Source of the DNA: Pseudomonas sp. WJP1
Lineage (GTDB): Bacteria > Pseudomonadota > Gammaproteobacteria > Pseudomonadales > Pseudomonadaceae
Length of the DNA: 64,000 bases
Direction: 5' to 3'
Assembly (NCBI RefSeq): GCF_028471945.1
Contig: NZ_CP110128.1
Span: 6,723,001-6,787,000 of the forward strand
Part shown: in pieces, positions 1 through 8,179 of the stretch
How the letters are laid out: each line of letters starts with the position of its first letter
Position numbering within the stretch: the stretch's first letter is position 1
Program-made: the position numbers and the translations under genes
Notes under the pieces: generated by a model
The model's database searches: none
Told to the model about the DNA's origin: nothing
Seen by the model: only the letters and a program-made list of their open reading frames with translations

Positions 1-511
1 ATTCGATTCGCTCCTTCACTGTCAGGTAGTCCGTCGAGGTCACCCCCAGTGACAAAAGATCCCCATTGATCTCGTCATAGGCAAGCCGAACGCTTTCGTA
101 TTGGTTATAACCATATTTAATTGACTCAAGACCAGGAACGGGTTCCACGGCTTTTGTGAGGCTAAGCTTGTTGCCATAAACAGGCAACGCAAGTTTCTCT
201 TCCTGGGAGAGAGTTTTGTACCAGCCCAACAGTTTCAGACGCCAGTTACACCCAGCGGCATTTTCTCCCTGGTGAATAACGCCATCAATGAGCATGTTGA
301 GAATGAGCTTTTGCTCTGCAAGCTCGAACATTTCGATTGACGGATCGAGATCCTTGCCGGCGATATAATCCTCACTCAGCATGAGTGGCGCGTACTTCCC
401 ACTGGCGTTATCGTTGAGTTCTACTTCGTAGTATCGAAGTGGATTTTCTTCCAGCTCTCTAAGCCACCTGAGGATCTTGCCACTTTCAACTGCGCGTTCT
501 GAAATATTCAC
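1..511 (-). CDS. Unknown protein coupled to the recombinase, 5' part only (runs off left edge)
   Basis: The minus strand is open without a stop from a GTG at 511 to the window edge, giving about 170 residues. The GTG overlaps the TGA of the recombinase in a GTGA four-base overlap, the usual arrangement for translational coupling, so I take GTG as the start; the first in-frame ATG is more than 40 codons later. The visible part is acidic and hydrophilic and begins MNISERAVES. It has no signal peptide or membrane segment, and I recognise no domain. Being the second gene of a recombinase operon at the tip of an element, it may be a recombination partner. One possibility, from memory only, is GmtZ (VPA1269 family) of the gamma-mobile-trio elements. 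That is an inference, since most of the protein lies outside the window. Confidence 0.75.
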   Translation of the reverse strand, partial: MNISERAVESGKILRWLRELEENPLRYYEVELNDNASGKYAPLMLSEDYIAGKDLDPSIEMFELAEQKLILNMLIDGVIHQGENAAGCNWRLKLLGWYKTLSQEEKLALPVYGNKLSLTKAVEPVPGLESIKYGYNQYESVRLAYDEINGDLLSLGVTSTDYLTVKERIE

Positions 512-1740
512 TTCTTATCTCCCAACCTGATTTTCAGCGTCGTCTGAGCAGCAAGATCCGCCATGCTTTTTGCCTTGGTCGAAACTTCTCCCGTGTTCGG
601 GCAAACCAGATGAAAGATTTCCTGTGGCAACTTGGTATAAATCCCTGTCGTGGATGCGTCTTCGTGGCCGAGGGACTTCTGGGCCATAAGGAGTTTGTCG
701 AGGTAGTTATCGCCAAAATCCGGGCTAGTCAAAATGGCATATGCGTGCCCATGGCGAAGCTTATGGGGCGAAACCATACGTTCAACGCGCTTGCTAATGA
801 CAGCACGCTTAGAAAGTCGCTCAAGCAGCTTGCTAATAGCGTCAGGATTAAAAGGCTGTCCTTCTGAATTGAAGAAGCAGGGAGTTACATCCGCGCTTTC
901 ATAACGACGAGCGTACTTCTTGAACAAAGGAGAGGCGTGATAACGCTTGATGCGCTCAAGCACAGCTCGACTCACGATTGAGTATCGCGGCTTGAACTCG
1001 CTACCACGCGCCTTGCTTCCATCAATATACAGAGGGCAATAATCAGGATGCACCCAATCAAGTGTGTCATCCGGAACAAAGTTAGCTTGAGCGAACCCCA
1101 AAGCCTTATTCACGGCCCCCAGGGTGACCCTTCCAACTTCACTTCGACGCAAGCCCACATCAAATATAGCTTGGATTAAGCAACGCTCCCTCTCGCTACT
1201 GGCAGACTCAATAAGCGCTTTGAGTTCCTGCATGGAACATGGATATACCAGATCTTTCTTTGGAGGCGGCGAAAGAAATCCACCGGCATAAGGATTATCC
1301 TCCCGTACTGCGCCCTTATGTTTGCCCCCGACGCACAAGAAGTCGTTGAACAGGGCCATGTAGCAAGCGTCCCTGTTACGGATGGTTGTTGAGGTCAAAC
1401 CATCCACTTCGCGCAAGTGGGAATAGTAGCGTTGAATACCGTGCTTACTTACGGCAAGGAGGATTTCGTCATAGGACGAGCTTTTGAAAGTTGGCGTACC
1501 TTTCAAGTGTTCGAGAAGGTAACCAATGTTTCGCCCGTACGTTTCGGCTGACGGGGCCGCAAGGTTGGCACTGCGTACTGCGAAGGTCAGGTACTCGCTT
1601 ACAAGCGGGACTAACCTCTCTTCTGAATCGAACAGCCCCACTGCCGTCACAGACACCTGGTCTGCCACTGTAGGCCCATCCTCGTTGAGCATCGACCCAC
1701 CCAGGTCGAGTAACTGCTTCTCTTTGACTACTACCTTCAC
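508..1740 (-). CDS. Tyrosine recombinase/integrase of the element inserted in thyA
   Basis: This 410-residue protein has the layout of a tyrosine recombinase. An N-terminal SAM-like DNA-binding region (about residues 45-150) precedes a catalytic domain (about 165-375). The catalytic set looks complete: Arg198 in GLRRSE, a candidate Lys243 in DGSKARG, His326-x-x-Arg329 in SPHKLRHG, His359 in LGHED and the nucleophile Tyr368 in TGIYTKL. It reads away from thyA, starting about 130 bp inside the junction, and is coupled by a 4-bp overlap to the unknown gene after it. Its codons are visibly more A+T-rich than the neighbouring chromosome, which fits transfer. The tail beyond Tyr368 is about 40 residues. 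It could be a GmtY-type recombinase of a gamma-mobile-trio island, but no search was possible. Tyrosine recombinase is secure; the subfamily is not. Confidence 0.9.
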   Translation of the reverse strand: MKVVVKEKQLLDLGGSMLNEDGPTVADQVSVTAVGLFDSEERLVPLVSEYLTFAVRSANLAAPSAETYGRNIGYLLEHLKGTPTFKSSSYDEILLAVSKHGIQRYYSHLREVDGLTSTTIRNRDACYMALFNDFLCVGGKHKGAVREDNPYAGGFLSPPPKKDLVYPCSMQELKALIESASSERERCLIQAIFDVGLRRSEVGRVTLGAVNKALGFAQANFVPDDTLDWVHPDYCPLYIDGSKARGSEFKPRYSIVSRAVLERIKRYHASPLFKKYARRYESADVTPCFFNSEGQPFNPDAISKLLERLSKRAVISKRVERMVSPHKLRHGHAYAILTSPDFGDNYLDKLLMAQKSLGHEDASTTGIYTKLPQEIFHLVCPNTGEVSTKAKSMADLAAQTTLKIRLGDKK

Positions 1741-1874
1741 CGACTACCCCTTTTTGAAGGCCGCCCATCCTATGCAGAATGTGCAGCTTGTCAAGGTCAA
1801 GATGAAGTCGCATGAAAGGCAAATTTTTTAGGCTAGGAATGCGTACTGTGCGCTTTTTCCTACGTCCGATAAAA
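1741..1874. other. Right end of the integrated element (promoter and junction with thyA)
   Basis: This non-coding stretch lies between the recombinase start and the point where thyA sequence stops (about 1874/1875). It should hold the recombinase promoter and the recombination site. A short inverted repeat, TAGGAA (1834-1839) and TTCCTA (1857-1862), lies close to the junction and could be recombinase-binding arms. Six bases with a 17-base spacer is weak support. No tRNA or direct repeat is visible at the junction. Confidence 0.5.
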
Positions 1875-2532
1875 GGCCCAGGTCATTCGAACGGATGTAA
1901 AGAGTCAGGGAGATCTCTTTGGTCTCGACATTCGGGTGGAACTGATACAGCAGATGGCACGGCGGCAGGGCCATTTCATCGAGCTGCGCGACGTTCCAGC
2001 CGTGAAACAGGATGCGGCGGCTGCCCGGGTCCTTGATGATGGTGTCGACGCACTGGCGAACCTGATCGATGGCTTTGTACAGCACCACGTAGGCCTGGCC
2101 GTCTTCTTCACCTTCGGCAATCTGGCGATAACCCTGCTTCAGGGTCTGCTCGATGGCGGCCGGGTTGCTCACCGGGATCTGTTTGTACGCGGGCCATTTG
2201 CGCCATTGCACGCCGTAGATCTCACCGAGGTCGTCTTCGCCATGGCGGAACGGGTTGGCCAGCCACTGGGCGTTTTCATTGGCGTTCTGGTCCCAGACCT
2301 TGCAGCCCAACGCGCGGAATTCGGCGGCATTGTTCACGCCACGCAAAAACCCGCACATTTCGCCGATGGCCGATTTGAAGGCCATCTTGCGCGTGGTGAT
2401 CGCCGGGAAACCTTCCTTCAGGTCGTAGCGCAACATCGCGCCCGGAAAGCTGATGGTGTTCACGCCAGTGCGATTGGCTTGCTTGGTGCCGTTCTTGATG
2501 ACGTGGGCGACCAGTTCGAGATATTGCTTCAT
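1828..2532 (-). pseudogene. thyA: Thymidylate synthase, 3' truncated by the element
   Basis: ThyA methylates dUMP to dTMP using methylene-tetrahydrofolate. The first 219-220 residues match the family: the N-terminal [11 protein letters not shown], the [12 protein letters not shown] block, the catalytic Cys192 in PPCHLLYQF and the dUMP-binding [10 protein letters not shown]. Normal ThyA then continues with GTPFNL and roughly 100 further residues, including the Asn, His and Tyr that bind dUMP and the C-terminal lid. Here 14 unrelated residues and a TAA follow instead. No continuation exists in any frame before the recombinase gene, so this is an insertion rather than a frameshift. The enzyme should be inactive. 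The gene lies 49 bp downstream of lgt, as in other pseudomonads. The missing 3' part is presumably at the other end of the element, outside the window. Confidence 0.88.
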
Positions 2533-2549
2533 GAGTTACCTGTGTCCTT

Positions 2550-2576
2550 GAACCCGCGGCCGTCGCCGCGGGGTTC
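2550..2576 (-). other. Intercistronic stem-loop between lgt and thyA
   Basis: GAACCCGCGGC pairs with GCCGCGGGGTTC across a CGTC loop, with one bulged G. No U-run follows on the minus strand, so it looks like an mRNA-stabilising or attenuating hairpin rather than a full terminator. Confidence 0.5.
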
Positions 2577-2581
2577 GAATT

Positions 2582-3388
2582 TTATACGGCTGCCGCTGGA
2601 GTCGCCGGGGCGCGGTGATATGCCAGCCAGATCAGGAACAGCCCGCCGACGATCATCGGCACGCAGAGCACCTGGCCCATGGTCAGCCAGTTCCAGGCCA
2701 GATAGCCCAGTTGCGCATCCGGTACACGGACGAATTCGACGATGAAACGGAAGATGCCATAGAACAGCGCGAACATCCCCGACACCGCCATGGTCGGCCG
2801 CGGTTTGCGCGAGAACAGCCACAGGATCAGGAACAGCGCCACGCCTTCGAGCGCGAACTGATACAGCTGCGACGGGTGACGCGCCAGTTGCGCCGGATCG
2901 GTCGGGAAGACCATCGCCCACGGCACATCGGTCGCCTTGCCCCACAACTCGGCGTTGATGAAGTTGCCGATACGCCCGGCGCCCAGGCCGATCGGCACCA
3001 TCGGCGCGACAAAGTCCATCAGCTGGAAAAACGACTTGTTGTTCTTTTTACCGAACCACAAGGCGGCCAACATGACGCCGATGAAACCGCCGTGGAACGA
3101 CATGCCGCCCTTCCACACTTCAAAGATCAACAGCGGGTTGGCGATATAAGCACTCAGGTCGTAGAACAGCACGTAGCCCAGGCGGCCACCGACAATCACC
3201 CCCATCGACATCCAGAACACCATGTCGGAGAGCTTCTCCTTGGTCCAGGTCGGATCGAAGCGGTTCAATCGGCGCGACGCCAGCAGCCACGCGCCGCCAA
3301 TGCCGATCAGGTACATCAACCCGTACCAGTGGATTTTCAGCGGACCGATGGCCAGGGCCACCGGGTCGATCTGCGGGTAAGGCAGCAT
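2582..3388 (-). CDS. lgt: Prolipoprotein diacylglyceryl transferase
   Basis: Lgt is the inner-membrane enzyme that transfers diacylglycerol from phosphatidylglycerol to the lipobox Cys of prolipoproteins, the first step of lipoprotein maturation. The 268-residue length is typical. The multi-pass layout is clear, with the conserved [10 protein letters not shown] segment near residues 19-28, the Lgt signature region [20 protein letters not shown] near 130-150, and [13 protein letters not shown]. The ATG at 3388 has a GGAG about 6 bases upstream. It is the first gene of the lgt-thyA pair, a conserved proteobacterial neighbourhood, and is itself intact although thyA is broken. Confidence 0.96.
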   Translation of the reverse strand: MLPYPQIDPVALAIGPLKIHWYGLMYLIGIGGAWLLASRRLNRFDPTWTKEKLSDMVFWMSMGVIVGGRLGYVLFYDLSAYIANPLLIFEVWKGGMSFHGGFIGVMLAALWFGKKNNKSFFQLMDFVAPMVPIGLGAGRIGNFINAELWGKATDVPWAMVFPTDPAQLARHPSQLYQFALEGVALFLILWLFSRKPRPTMAVSGMFALFYGIFRFIVEFVRVPDAQLGYLAWNWLTMGQVLCVPMIVGGLFLIWLAYHRAPATPAAAV

Positions 3389-3478
3389 TGCGACTCCTCA
3401 TGAGTTCAAATCAATTCCCGGGCGACGCTGTCACCTCAGGATTAAGCCAGGATTGTGCCGAGCGTCAGAACAGATGCT

Positions 3479-4261
3479 TCAGACTAGAAAGTTCAGGCCA
3501 ACGCAAAACAGCAAAGCGGCAAACAGTCTTTTCAGCAACCTTGGCGACAGATTGTGCGCCAGTCGCGCGCCGAAGCGGGCGAAGACCATGCTGGTCAGGG
3601 CAATGCCCAGCAGCGCCGGCAAATAAACAAAACCCAGACTATGGGCCGGGAGCAGCGGATCGTGCCAGCCCAGAATCATGAAACTTAATGCACTTGCCAA
3701 GGCGATCGGCAGGCCGCAGGCCGACGATGTCGCAACCGCTTGTTGCATCGGCACGCTGCGCCAGGTCAAAAACGGCACGGTCAGCGAACCTCCGCCAATG
3801 CCGAAAATCGCCGAGGCCCAGCCAATGACGCTGCCGGCCACGGTCAGACCGACTTTGCCCGGCACGGTTCGACTGGCCTTGGGCTTGACGTCCAGCGCCA
3901 GCTGCGCGGCGATCACCAGGGCGAACACACCGATGATTTTCTGCAGGTTCGGCCCGGAAATCGCCTCGGCGGTCAGCGCCCCGAAACCGGCACCGATCAA
4001 GATGCCGACGGTCATCCACAGGAAAATGGGCCAGCGCACCGCGCCGCGACGGTGATGCTCGCGTACCGCATTGACCGAGGTGAAGATGATCGTCGCCAGG
4101 GATGTACCGACGGCGAGGTGGGTCAGGATCGATGCATCGAAACCTTGCAGGGTGAAACTGAACACCAGCACCGGGACGATGATGATCCCGCCCCCCACGC
4201 CAAACAGCCCCGCCAGCACCCCGGCACAAGCGCCGAGCGCCAGATAGAGCAGAAATTCCAT
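3479..4261 (-). CDS. TSUP (TauE/SafE) family membrane permease
   Basis: This 260-residue integral membrane protein of the sulfite exporter TauE/SafE (TSUP, formerly DUF81) family shows the two-repeat layout. Each half carries a glycine-rich motif: LAGLFGVGGGIIIVPVL near the N-terminus and GWASAIFGIGGGSLTVPF near residue 150. Known members export or import small sulfur-containing or organic anions; the substrate here cannot be deduced. The reading frame stays open further upstream, but ATG 4261 (MEFLLYLALGA) places the first membrane helix at the N-terminus as in homologues, so I chose it. It is transcribed away from the NRDE-family gene. Confidence 0.88.
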   Translation of the reverse strand: MEFLLYLALGACAGVLAGLFGVGGGIIIVPVLVFSFTLQGFDASILTHLAVGTSLATIIFTSVNAVREHHRRGAVRWPIFLWMTVGILIGAGFGALTAEAISGPNLQKIIGVFALVIAAQLALDVKPKASRTVPGKVGLTVAGSVIGWASAIFGIGGGSLTVPFLTWRSVPMQQAVATSSACGLPIALASALSFMILGWHDPLLPAHSLGFVYLPALLGIALTSMVFARFGARLAHNLSPRLLKRLFAALLFCVGLNFLV

Positions 4262-4393
4262 GCTGTTTCCCCACCCAACCCCAAAACCGGAGCGGCATGG
4301 TAACGGATGCATGGCCTCGGGCTCCACTGGATGGCGATGGATACCCGCACGATGTCTGCGTAGAGTGGGCAAAAAACACACAAGGATCACCTT

Positions 4394-5140
4394 ATGTGCC
4401 TGATTGTTTTCGCCTGGCGACCGGGCCACGCCCAACCGCTGATCGTGGCGGCCAACCGCGACGAATTCTATGCCCGCCCCAGCCTGCCGCTGGCGCAATG
4501 GCCCGAAGCACCGCAGGTGCATGCCGGGCGCGACCTGGAGGCCGGTGGCACCTGGCTCGGTGTCGGCGCCAACGGGCGCTTTGCCGCGCTGACCAACATC
4601 CGCGATCCGCATCGACCGCCAGGGCGAAAGTCTCGGGGTGAACTGGTGGCGCGCTTTCTCACTGGCGAAGTGCCAATTGATGACTATTTAGACGACGTTG
4701 TCGCACGTTCGCCGGAGTATGGCGGGTTTAACCTGCTGATCGGCAACGCCAACGAGTTGTGGCATTTCAATGCCCGGGAATCGGAAGCGGTGATGCTGCC
4801 GCCGGGGGTCTACGGCCTGTCGAACGCCGGGCTGGATACGCCGTGGCCGAAACTGCTCAAGGCCAAGGCGGCGCTGAGCGAGGTGCTGGATGATCCGCAA
4901 CCTCAGGCGTTGCTGGCCTTGCTCAGCGATTCACAGCAAGCGCCATTTGCGGACCTGCCGGACACCGGGGTGGGGTTGGCTACCGAGACATTGCTATCGA
5001 GTGTGTTTATTGCCAGTCAGAGTTATGGGACGCGGGCGAGTACGGCGTTGATTGTGCAGGCGGATGGTGCGCGGCATTTGGTCGAAAGGAGTTTCGGACC
5101 GTATGGCGGGCATTTGGGGGAAGTGGAAATTCGGCTTTAG
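4394..5140 (+). CDS. NRDE (TANGO2-like) family protein
   Basis: This 248-residue protein has the family signature at its N-terminus: MCLIVFAW, then AANRDEFYARP, which contains the name-giving N-R-D-E. Cys2 would become the N-terminal nucleophile if the initiator Met is removed, as in Ntn-type hydrolases; this is a structural analogy and not proven activity. Further family blocks are GGTWLGV, ALTNIRDP, YGGFNLLIG and YGLSNAGLDTPWPK. Eukaryotic TANGO2 has been linked to haem and acyl-CoA handling; the bacterial role is unknown. It is monocistronic and is followed by a REP hairpin. Confidence 0.88.
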   Translation: MCLIVFAWRPGHAQPLIVAANRDEFYARPSLPLAQWPEAPQVHAGRDLEAGGTWLGVGANGRFAALTNIRDPHRPPGRKSRGELVARFLTGEVPIDDYLDDVVARSPEYGGFNLLIGNANELWHFNARESEAVMLPPGVYGLSNAGLDTPWPKLLKAKAALSEVLDDPQPQALLALLSDSQQAPFADLPDTGVGLATETLLSSVFIASQSYGTRASTALIVQADGARHLVERSFGPYGGHLGEVEIRL

Positions 5141-5163
5141 TTTTGTATTGCCTGACCTGGCCT

Positions 5164-5240
5164 CATCGCGAGCAGGCTCGCTCCCACAAGGGATCTGCGT
5201 TGATCACAAATCCAATGTGGGAGCGAGCCTGCTCGCGATG
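5164..5240. repeat. REPIN hairpin
   Basis: Two perfectly complementary 25-base arms (5164-5188 and 5216-5240) surround a 27-base loop. This is the GAGCGAGCCTGCTCGCGATG REP family of the P. fluorescens group. It lies between the convergent NRDE gene and ptsP and may act as a transcript end. Confidence 0.9.
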
Positions 5241-5254
5241 GGGCCATCAGCGGT

Positions 5255-7534
5255 TTAGAGGGGCTTGATCGCCGCCGGATTGATCATCCGCGCCAACCCA
5301 AGGTTCTTCAGCGCCAATTGCAGCGAGCTGTGGATAACCTGCGGGTTATCGATGGTCATCAGCTCGGCCAGCAGTTCCCTGGCCTTGCTCAGGTTGATCT
5401 GGCGCAGCATCCACTTCACCTTCGGCAGGTTGGTGGCGTTCATCGACAGGCTGTCGAAGCCCATCGCCATCAATAGCACTGCCGCCGCCGGATCACCGGC
5501 CATTTCGCCGCAGATACTCACCGGCTTGCCTTCGGCATGGGCGTCCCGCACCACGGTTTGCAGGGCTTGCAGCACCGCCGGATGCAGGTAATCGTAAAGG
5601 TCGGCCACGCGCGGGTTGTTACGGTCCACGGCCAGCAGGTACTGGGTCAGGTCGTTGGAACCGACCGAGAGGAAGTCCACCTGCCGCGCCAGCTCCTTGG
5701 TCTGGTACACCGCCGCTGGAATCTCGATCATCACGCCAATCGGCGGCATCGGTACGTCGCAGCCTTCGTCGCGCACTTCACCCCAGGCCCGGTGGATCAG
5801 GTGCAGGGCTTCTTCCAGTTCATGGGTGCCGGAGATCATCGGCAGCAGGATCCGCAGGTTGTTCAGGCCTTCACTGGCCTTGAGCATGGCGCGGGTTTGC
5901 ACCAGGAAGATTTCCGGGTGATCGAGGGTGACGCGAATGCCGCGCCAGCCTAGGAACGGGTTGTCTTCCTTGATCGGGAAGTACGACAGCGACTTGTCGC
6001 CACCGATGTCCAGGGTCCGCATGGTCACCGGTTGCGGGTGGAACGCGGCGAGTTGCTCGCGGTAAATTGCCAGCTGTTCCTTTTCGCTCGGGAAGCGCTG
6101 GTTGATCATGAACGGCACTTCGGTGCGGTACAGGCCGACACCTTCGGCTCCGCGCTTCTGCGCGCGCGCCACGTCCGCCAGCAGGCCGGTGTTGACCCAA
6201 AGCGGCATGCGATGACCATCGACCGTGATGCAGGGCAGATCGCGCAGTGCATCCAGCCCGAGGGCCAGTTGTTTCTCTTCCTCGACCACTTCGGCGAACT
6301 GCTTGCGCAGCACGTCGCTGGGGTTGGTGTAGACCTCGCCACGATGACCGTCGACAATCATGCCAATGCCGTCGACCTTGGAATACGGCAGGTCGACCAG
6401 GCCCATCACCGTCGGAATGCCCATGGCCCGGGCAAGGATCGCGACGTGGGAGTTACCGGAGCCGAGTACCGACACCAGGCCCACCAGCTTGTTTTCCGGA
6501 ACCTCGCCGAGCATCGCCGGCGTCAGTTCTTCGCTGACCAGGATGGTGTTGTCGGGGTAGACCAGGGTCTGCTGGCGCTCTTCCTGCAAGTAGGCGAGCA
6601 GGCGACGACCGAGGTCCTTGACGTCCGACGCCCGCTCACGCAGGTAAGCGTCGTCCATCAATTCGAAACGGTTGACGTGATCGGTGACCACCTGGCGCAG
6701 CGCGCCCTGGGCCCACTGCCCGGTCTTGATCACGGTGGTCACTTCGCTGCCCAGCGCCGCATCGTCGAGCATCATCAGGTAGACGTCGAACAAGGCGCGC
6801 TCTTCCGGGCGCAACTGCGTGGCGAGCTTGGCGGACAACGCGCGCATGTCGGCACGCACGCCTTCAATGGCGGTCTTGAACAGCCCCAGCTCCGCTTCGA
6901 TGTCGACGATGGTCTTGTCGGGCACCACGTCCAGGTCGGCCGGCGGCAGCATGACCACCGCGGTGCCGACCGCCGCACCCGGCGAGCCCGGCACGCCGAT
7001 GAACTTGGCTTCCTGGATACCCTTGCCCTGGCGGCCCAGGCCACGGATCGAACCGGTGGCCTCGGCGTGGGCGATAACCCCGGCGAGTTGCGCGCTCATG
7101 GTCACGAGGAAGGCTTCTTCACCCTCATCGAACTGGCGGCGTTCTTTTTGCTGGATGACCAACACGCCGACGACGCGACGGTGGTGAATGATCGGCGCCC
7201 CGAGGAAAGAGGCGTAGCGCTCTTCACCGGTTTCGGCGAAGTAGCGGTAGCGCGGGTGATCCGCGGCGTTTTCGAGGTTCAGGGGTTCTTCACGCGTGCC
7301 GACCAGGCCGACCAGACCTTCATTGGGCGCCATGCTGACCTTGCCGATCGAGCGCTTGTTCAAGCCCTCGGTGGCCATCAGCACGAAACGGTTGGTCTCG
7401 GGATCAAGCAGGTAGACCGAGCAGACCTGGCTGCCCATGGCCTCTTTGACGCGCAACACAATAATCCCCAACGCCGCCTTGAGATCCTTGGCGGAGTTAA
7501 CTTCCTGGACGATCTTGCGCAGCGTATTGAGCAT
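5255..7534 (-). CDS. ptsP: Phosphoenolpyruvate-protein phosphotransferase PtsP (enzyme I-Ntr)
   Basis: PtsP starts the nitrogen-related phosphotransfer chain PEP to EI-Ntr to NPr to EIIA-Ntr, a regulatory system that does not transport sugar. At 759 residues it has an N-terminal GAF domain (about 1-155), the enzyme I N-terminal domain with the phospho-acceptor His363 in GSGNSHVAILARAMG, and a C-terminal PEP-binding barrel with TLDIGGDK, VGSNDLTQYLLAVDR and the catalytic Cys in SICGEMAGDP. The GAF domain distinguishes it from sugar enzyme I. It lies 22 bp downstream of rppH, a linkage conserved in gammaproteobacteria. GAF-domain control by small ligands, such as glutamine in enterics, is known for the family. 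Confidence 0.96.
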   Translation of the reverse strand: MLNTLRKIVQEVNSAKDLKAALGIIVLRVKEAMGSQVCSVYLLDPETNRFVLMATEGLNKRSIGKVSMAPNEGLVGLVGTREEPLNLENAADHPRYRYFAETGEERYASFLGAPIIHHRRVVGVLVIQQKERRQFDEGEEAFLVTMSAQLAGVIAHAEATGSIRGLGRQGKGIQEAKFIGVPGSPGAAVGTAVVMLPPADLDVVPDKTIVDIEAELGLFKTAIEGVRADMRALSAKLATQLRPEERALFDVYLMMLDDAALGSEVTTVIKTGQWAQGALRQVVTDHVNRFELMDDAYLRERASDVKDLGRRLLAYLQEERQQTLVYPDNTILVSEELTPAMLGEVPENKLVGLVSVLGSGNSHVAILARAMGIPTVMGLVDLPYSKVDGIGMIVDGHRGEVYTNPSDVLRKQFAEVVEEEKQLALGLDALRDLPCITVDGHRMPLWVNTGLLADVARAQKRGAEGVGLYRTEVPFMINQRFPSEKEQLAIYREQLAAFHPQPVTMRTLDIGGDKSLSYFPIKEDNPFLGWRGIRVTLDHPEIFLVQTRAMLKASEGLNNLRILLPMISGTHELEEALHLIHRAWGEVRDEGCDVPMPPIGVMIEIPAAVYQTKELARQVDFLSVGSNDLTQYLLAVDRNNPRVADLYDYLHPAVLQALQTVVRDAHAEGKPVSICGEMAGDPAAAVLLMAMGFDSLSMNATNLPKVKWMLRQINLSKARELLAELMTIDNPQVIHSSLQLALKNLGLARMINPAAIKPL

Positions 7535-7556
7535 GGCTCGGGGTCGAACTCCGTCG

Positions 7557-8036
7557 TCAGTCGCGCGCTAAAAGGCGCGGGGCAAGCTCTTTGAGGGCGC
7601 GTCGATACACCTCGCGCTTGAATGTCACCACCTGGCCCAACGGATACCAATAACTGACCCAGCGCCAGCCATCGAATTCCGGTTTACCGGTCAAATCCAT
7701 CCGCACCCGCTGCTCATTGGAGACCAGGCGCAGGAGAAACCATTTCTGTTTCTGGCCGATGCACAGCGGCTGGCTGTGCGTCCTGACCAGACGTTGCGGC
7801 AAACGATAGCGCAACCAGCCCCGAGTGCAGGCGAGTATTTCAACATCTTCGCGCTCCAGGCCCACTTCTTCGTTCAGCTCGCGGTACAAGGCGTCTTCCG
7901 GCGTCTCCTGGGGGTTGATCCCGCCTTGAGGAAACTGCCAGGCATCTTGATTGATTCGGCGAGCCCATAGCACCTGGCCGGCATCATTCGTGAGAATGAT
8001 CCCGACATTAGGACGGAAACCATCGGGGTCGATCAC
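7557..8036 (-). CDS. rppH: RNA pyrophosphohydrolase (Nudix)
   Basis: RppH removes pyrophosphate from the 5' triphosphate end of mRNAs, triggering RNase E-dependent decay. The 159-residue protein carries a complete Nudix box at residues 38-60 (GG-x5-E-x7-RELNEEVGL). It also has the RppH-typical start [14 protein letters not shown] and [12 protein letters not shown]. The frame extends upstream to 8096, but homologues begin at MIDPDGFRP, so the GTG at 8036 is chosen. It is the first gene of the rppH-ptsP operon and is divergent from the HAD phosphatase gene. Confidence 0.94.
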   Translation of the reverse strand: MIDPDGFRPNVGIILTNDAGQVLWARRINQDAWQFPQGGINPQETPEDALYRELNEEVGLEREDVEILACTRGWLRYRLPQRLVRTHSQPLCIGQKQKWFLLRLVSNEQRVRMDLTGKPEFDGWRWVSYWYPLGQVVTFKREVYRRALKELAPRLLARD

Positions 8037-8179
8037 GGCAACAACCTCGCAAACGCATGTCGTCGCATTGTTCCACAAAGGTTGTGAAGGCAGCAACGCG
8101 CCGGCCTACCTTATGTGCACTCTTGTGAAAAGTCCGTATTGTGGACGCCTTTCTACAGACTTTTCAGCGAGTAACTGCA

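Noticed and set aside
1..1874. tRNA or tmRNA attachment site for the integrase
   Set aside because: No tRNA-like sequence is at the junction; the target is the thyA coding region.
1828..1900. thyA truncation as a simple frameshift or sequencing error
   Set aside because: No sequence encoding the remaining ThyA residues exists in any frame between 1741 and 1874; the recombinase gene follows at once.
3479..4612. 377-residue version of the TSUP permease
   Set aside because: The extra N-terminal part is basic and unrelated and overlaps the divergent NRDE gene; the start at 4261 matches the family.
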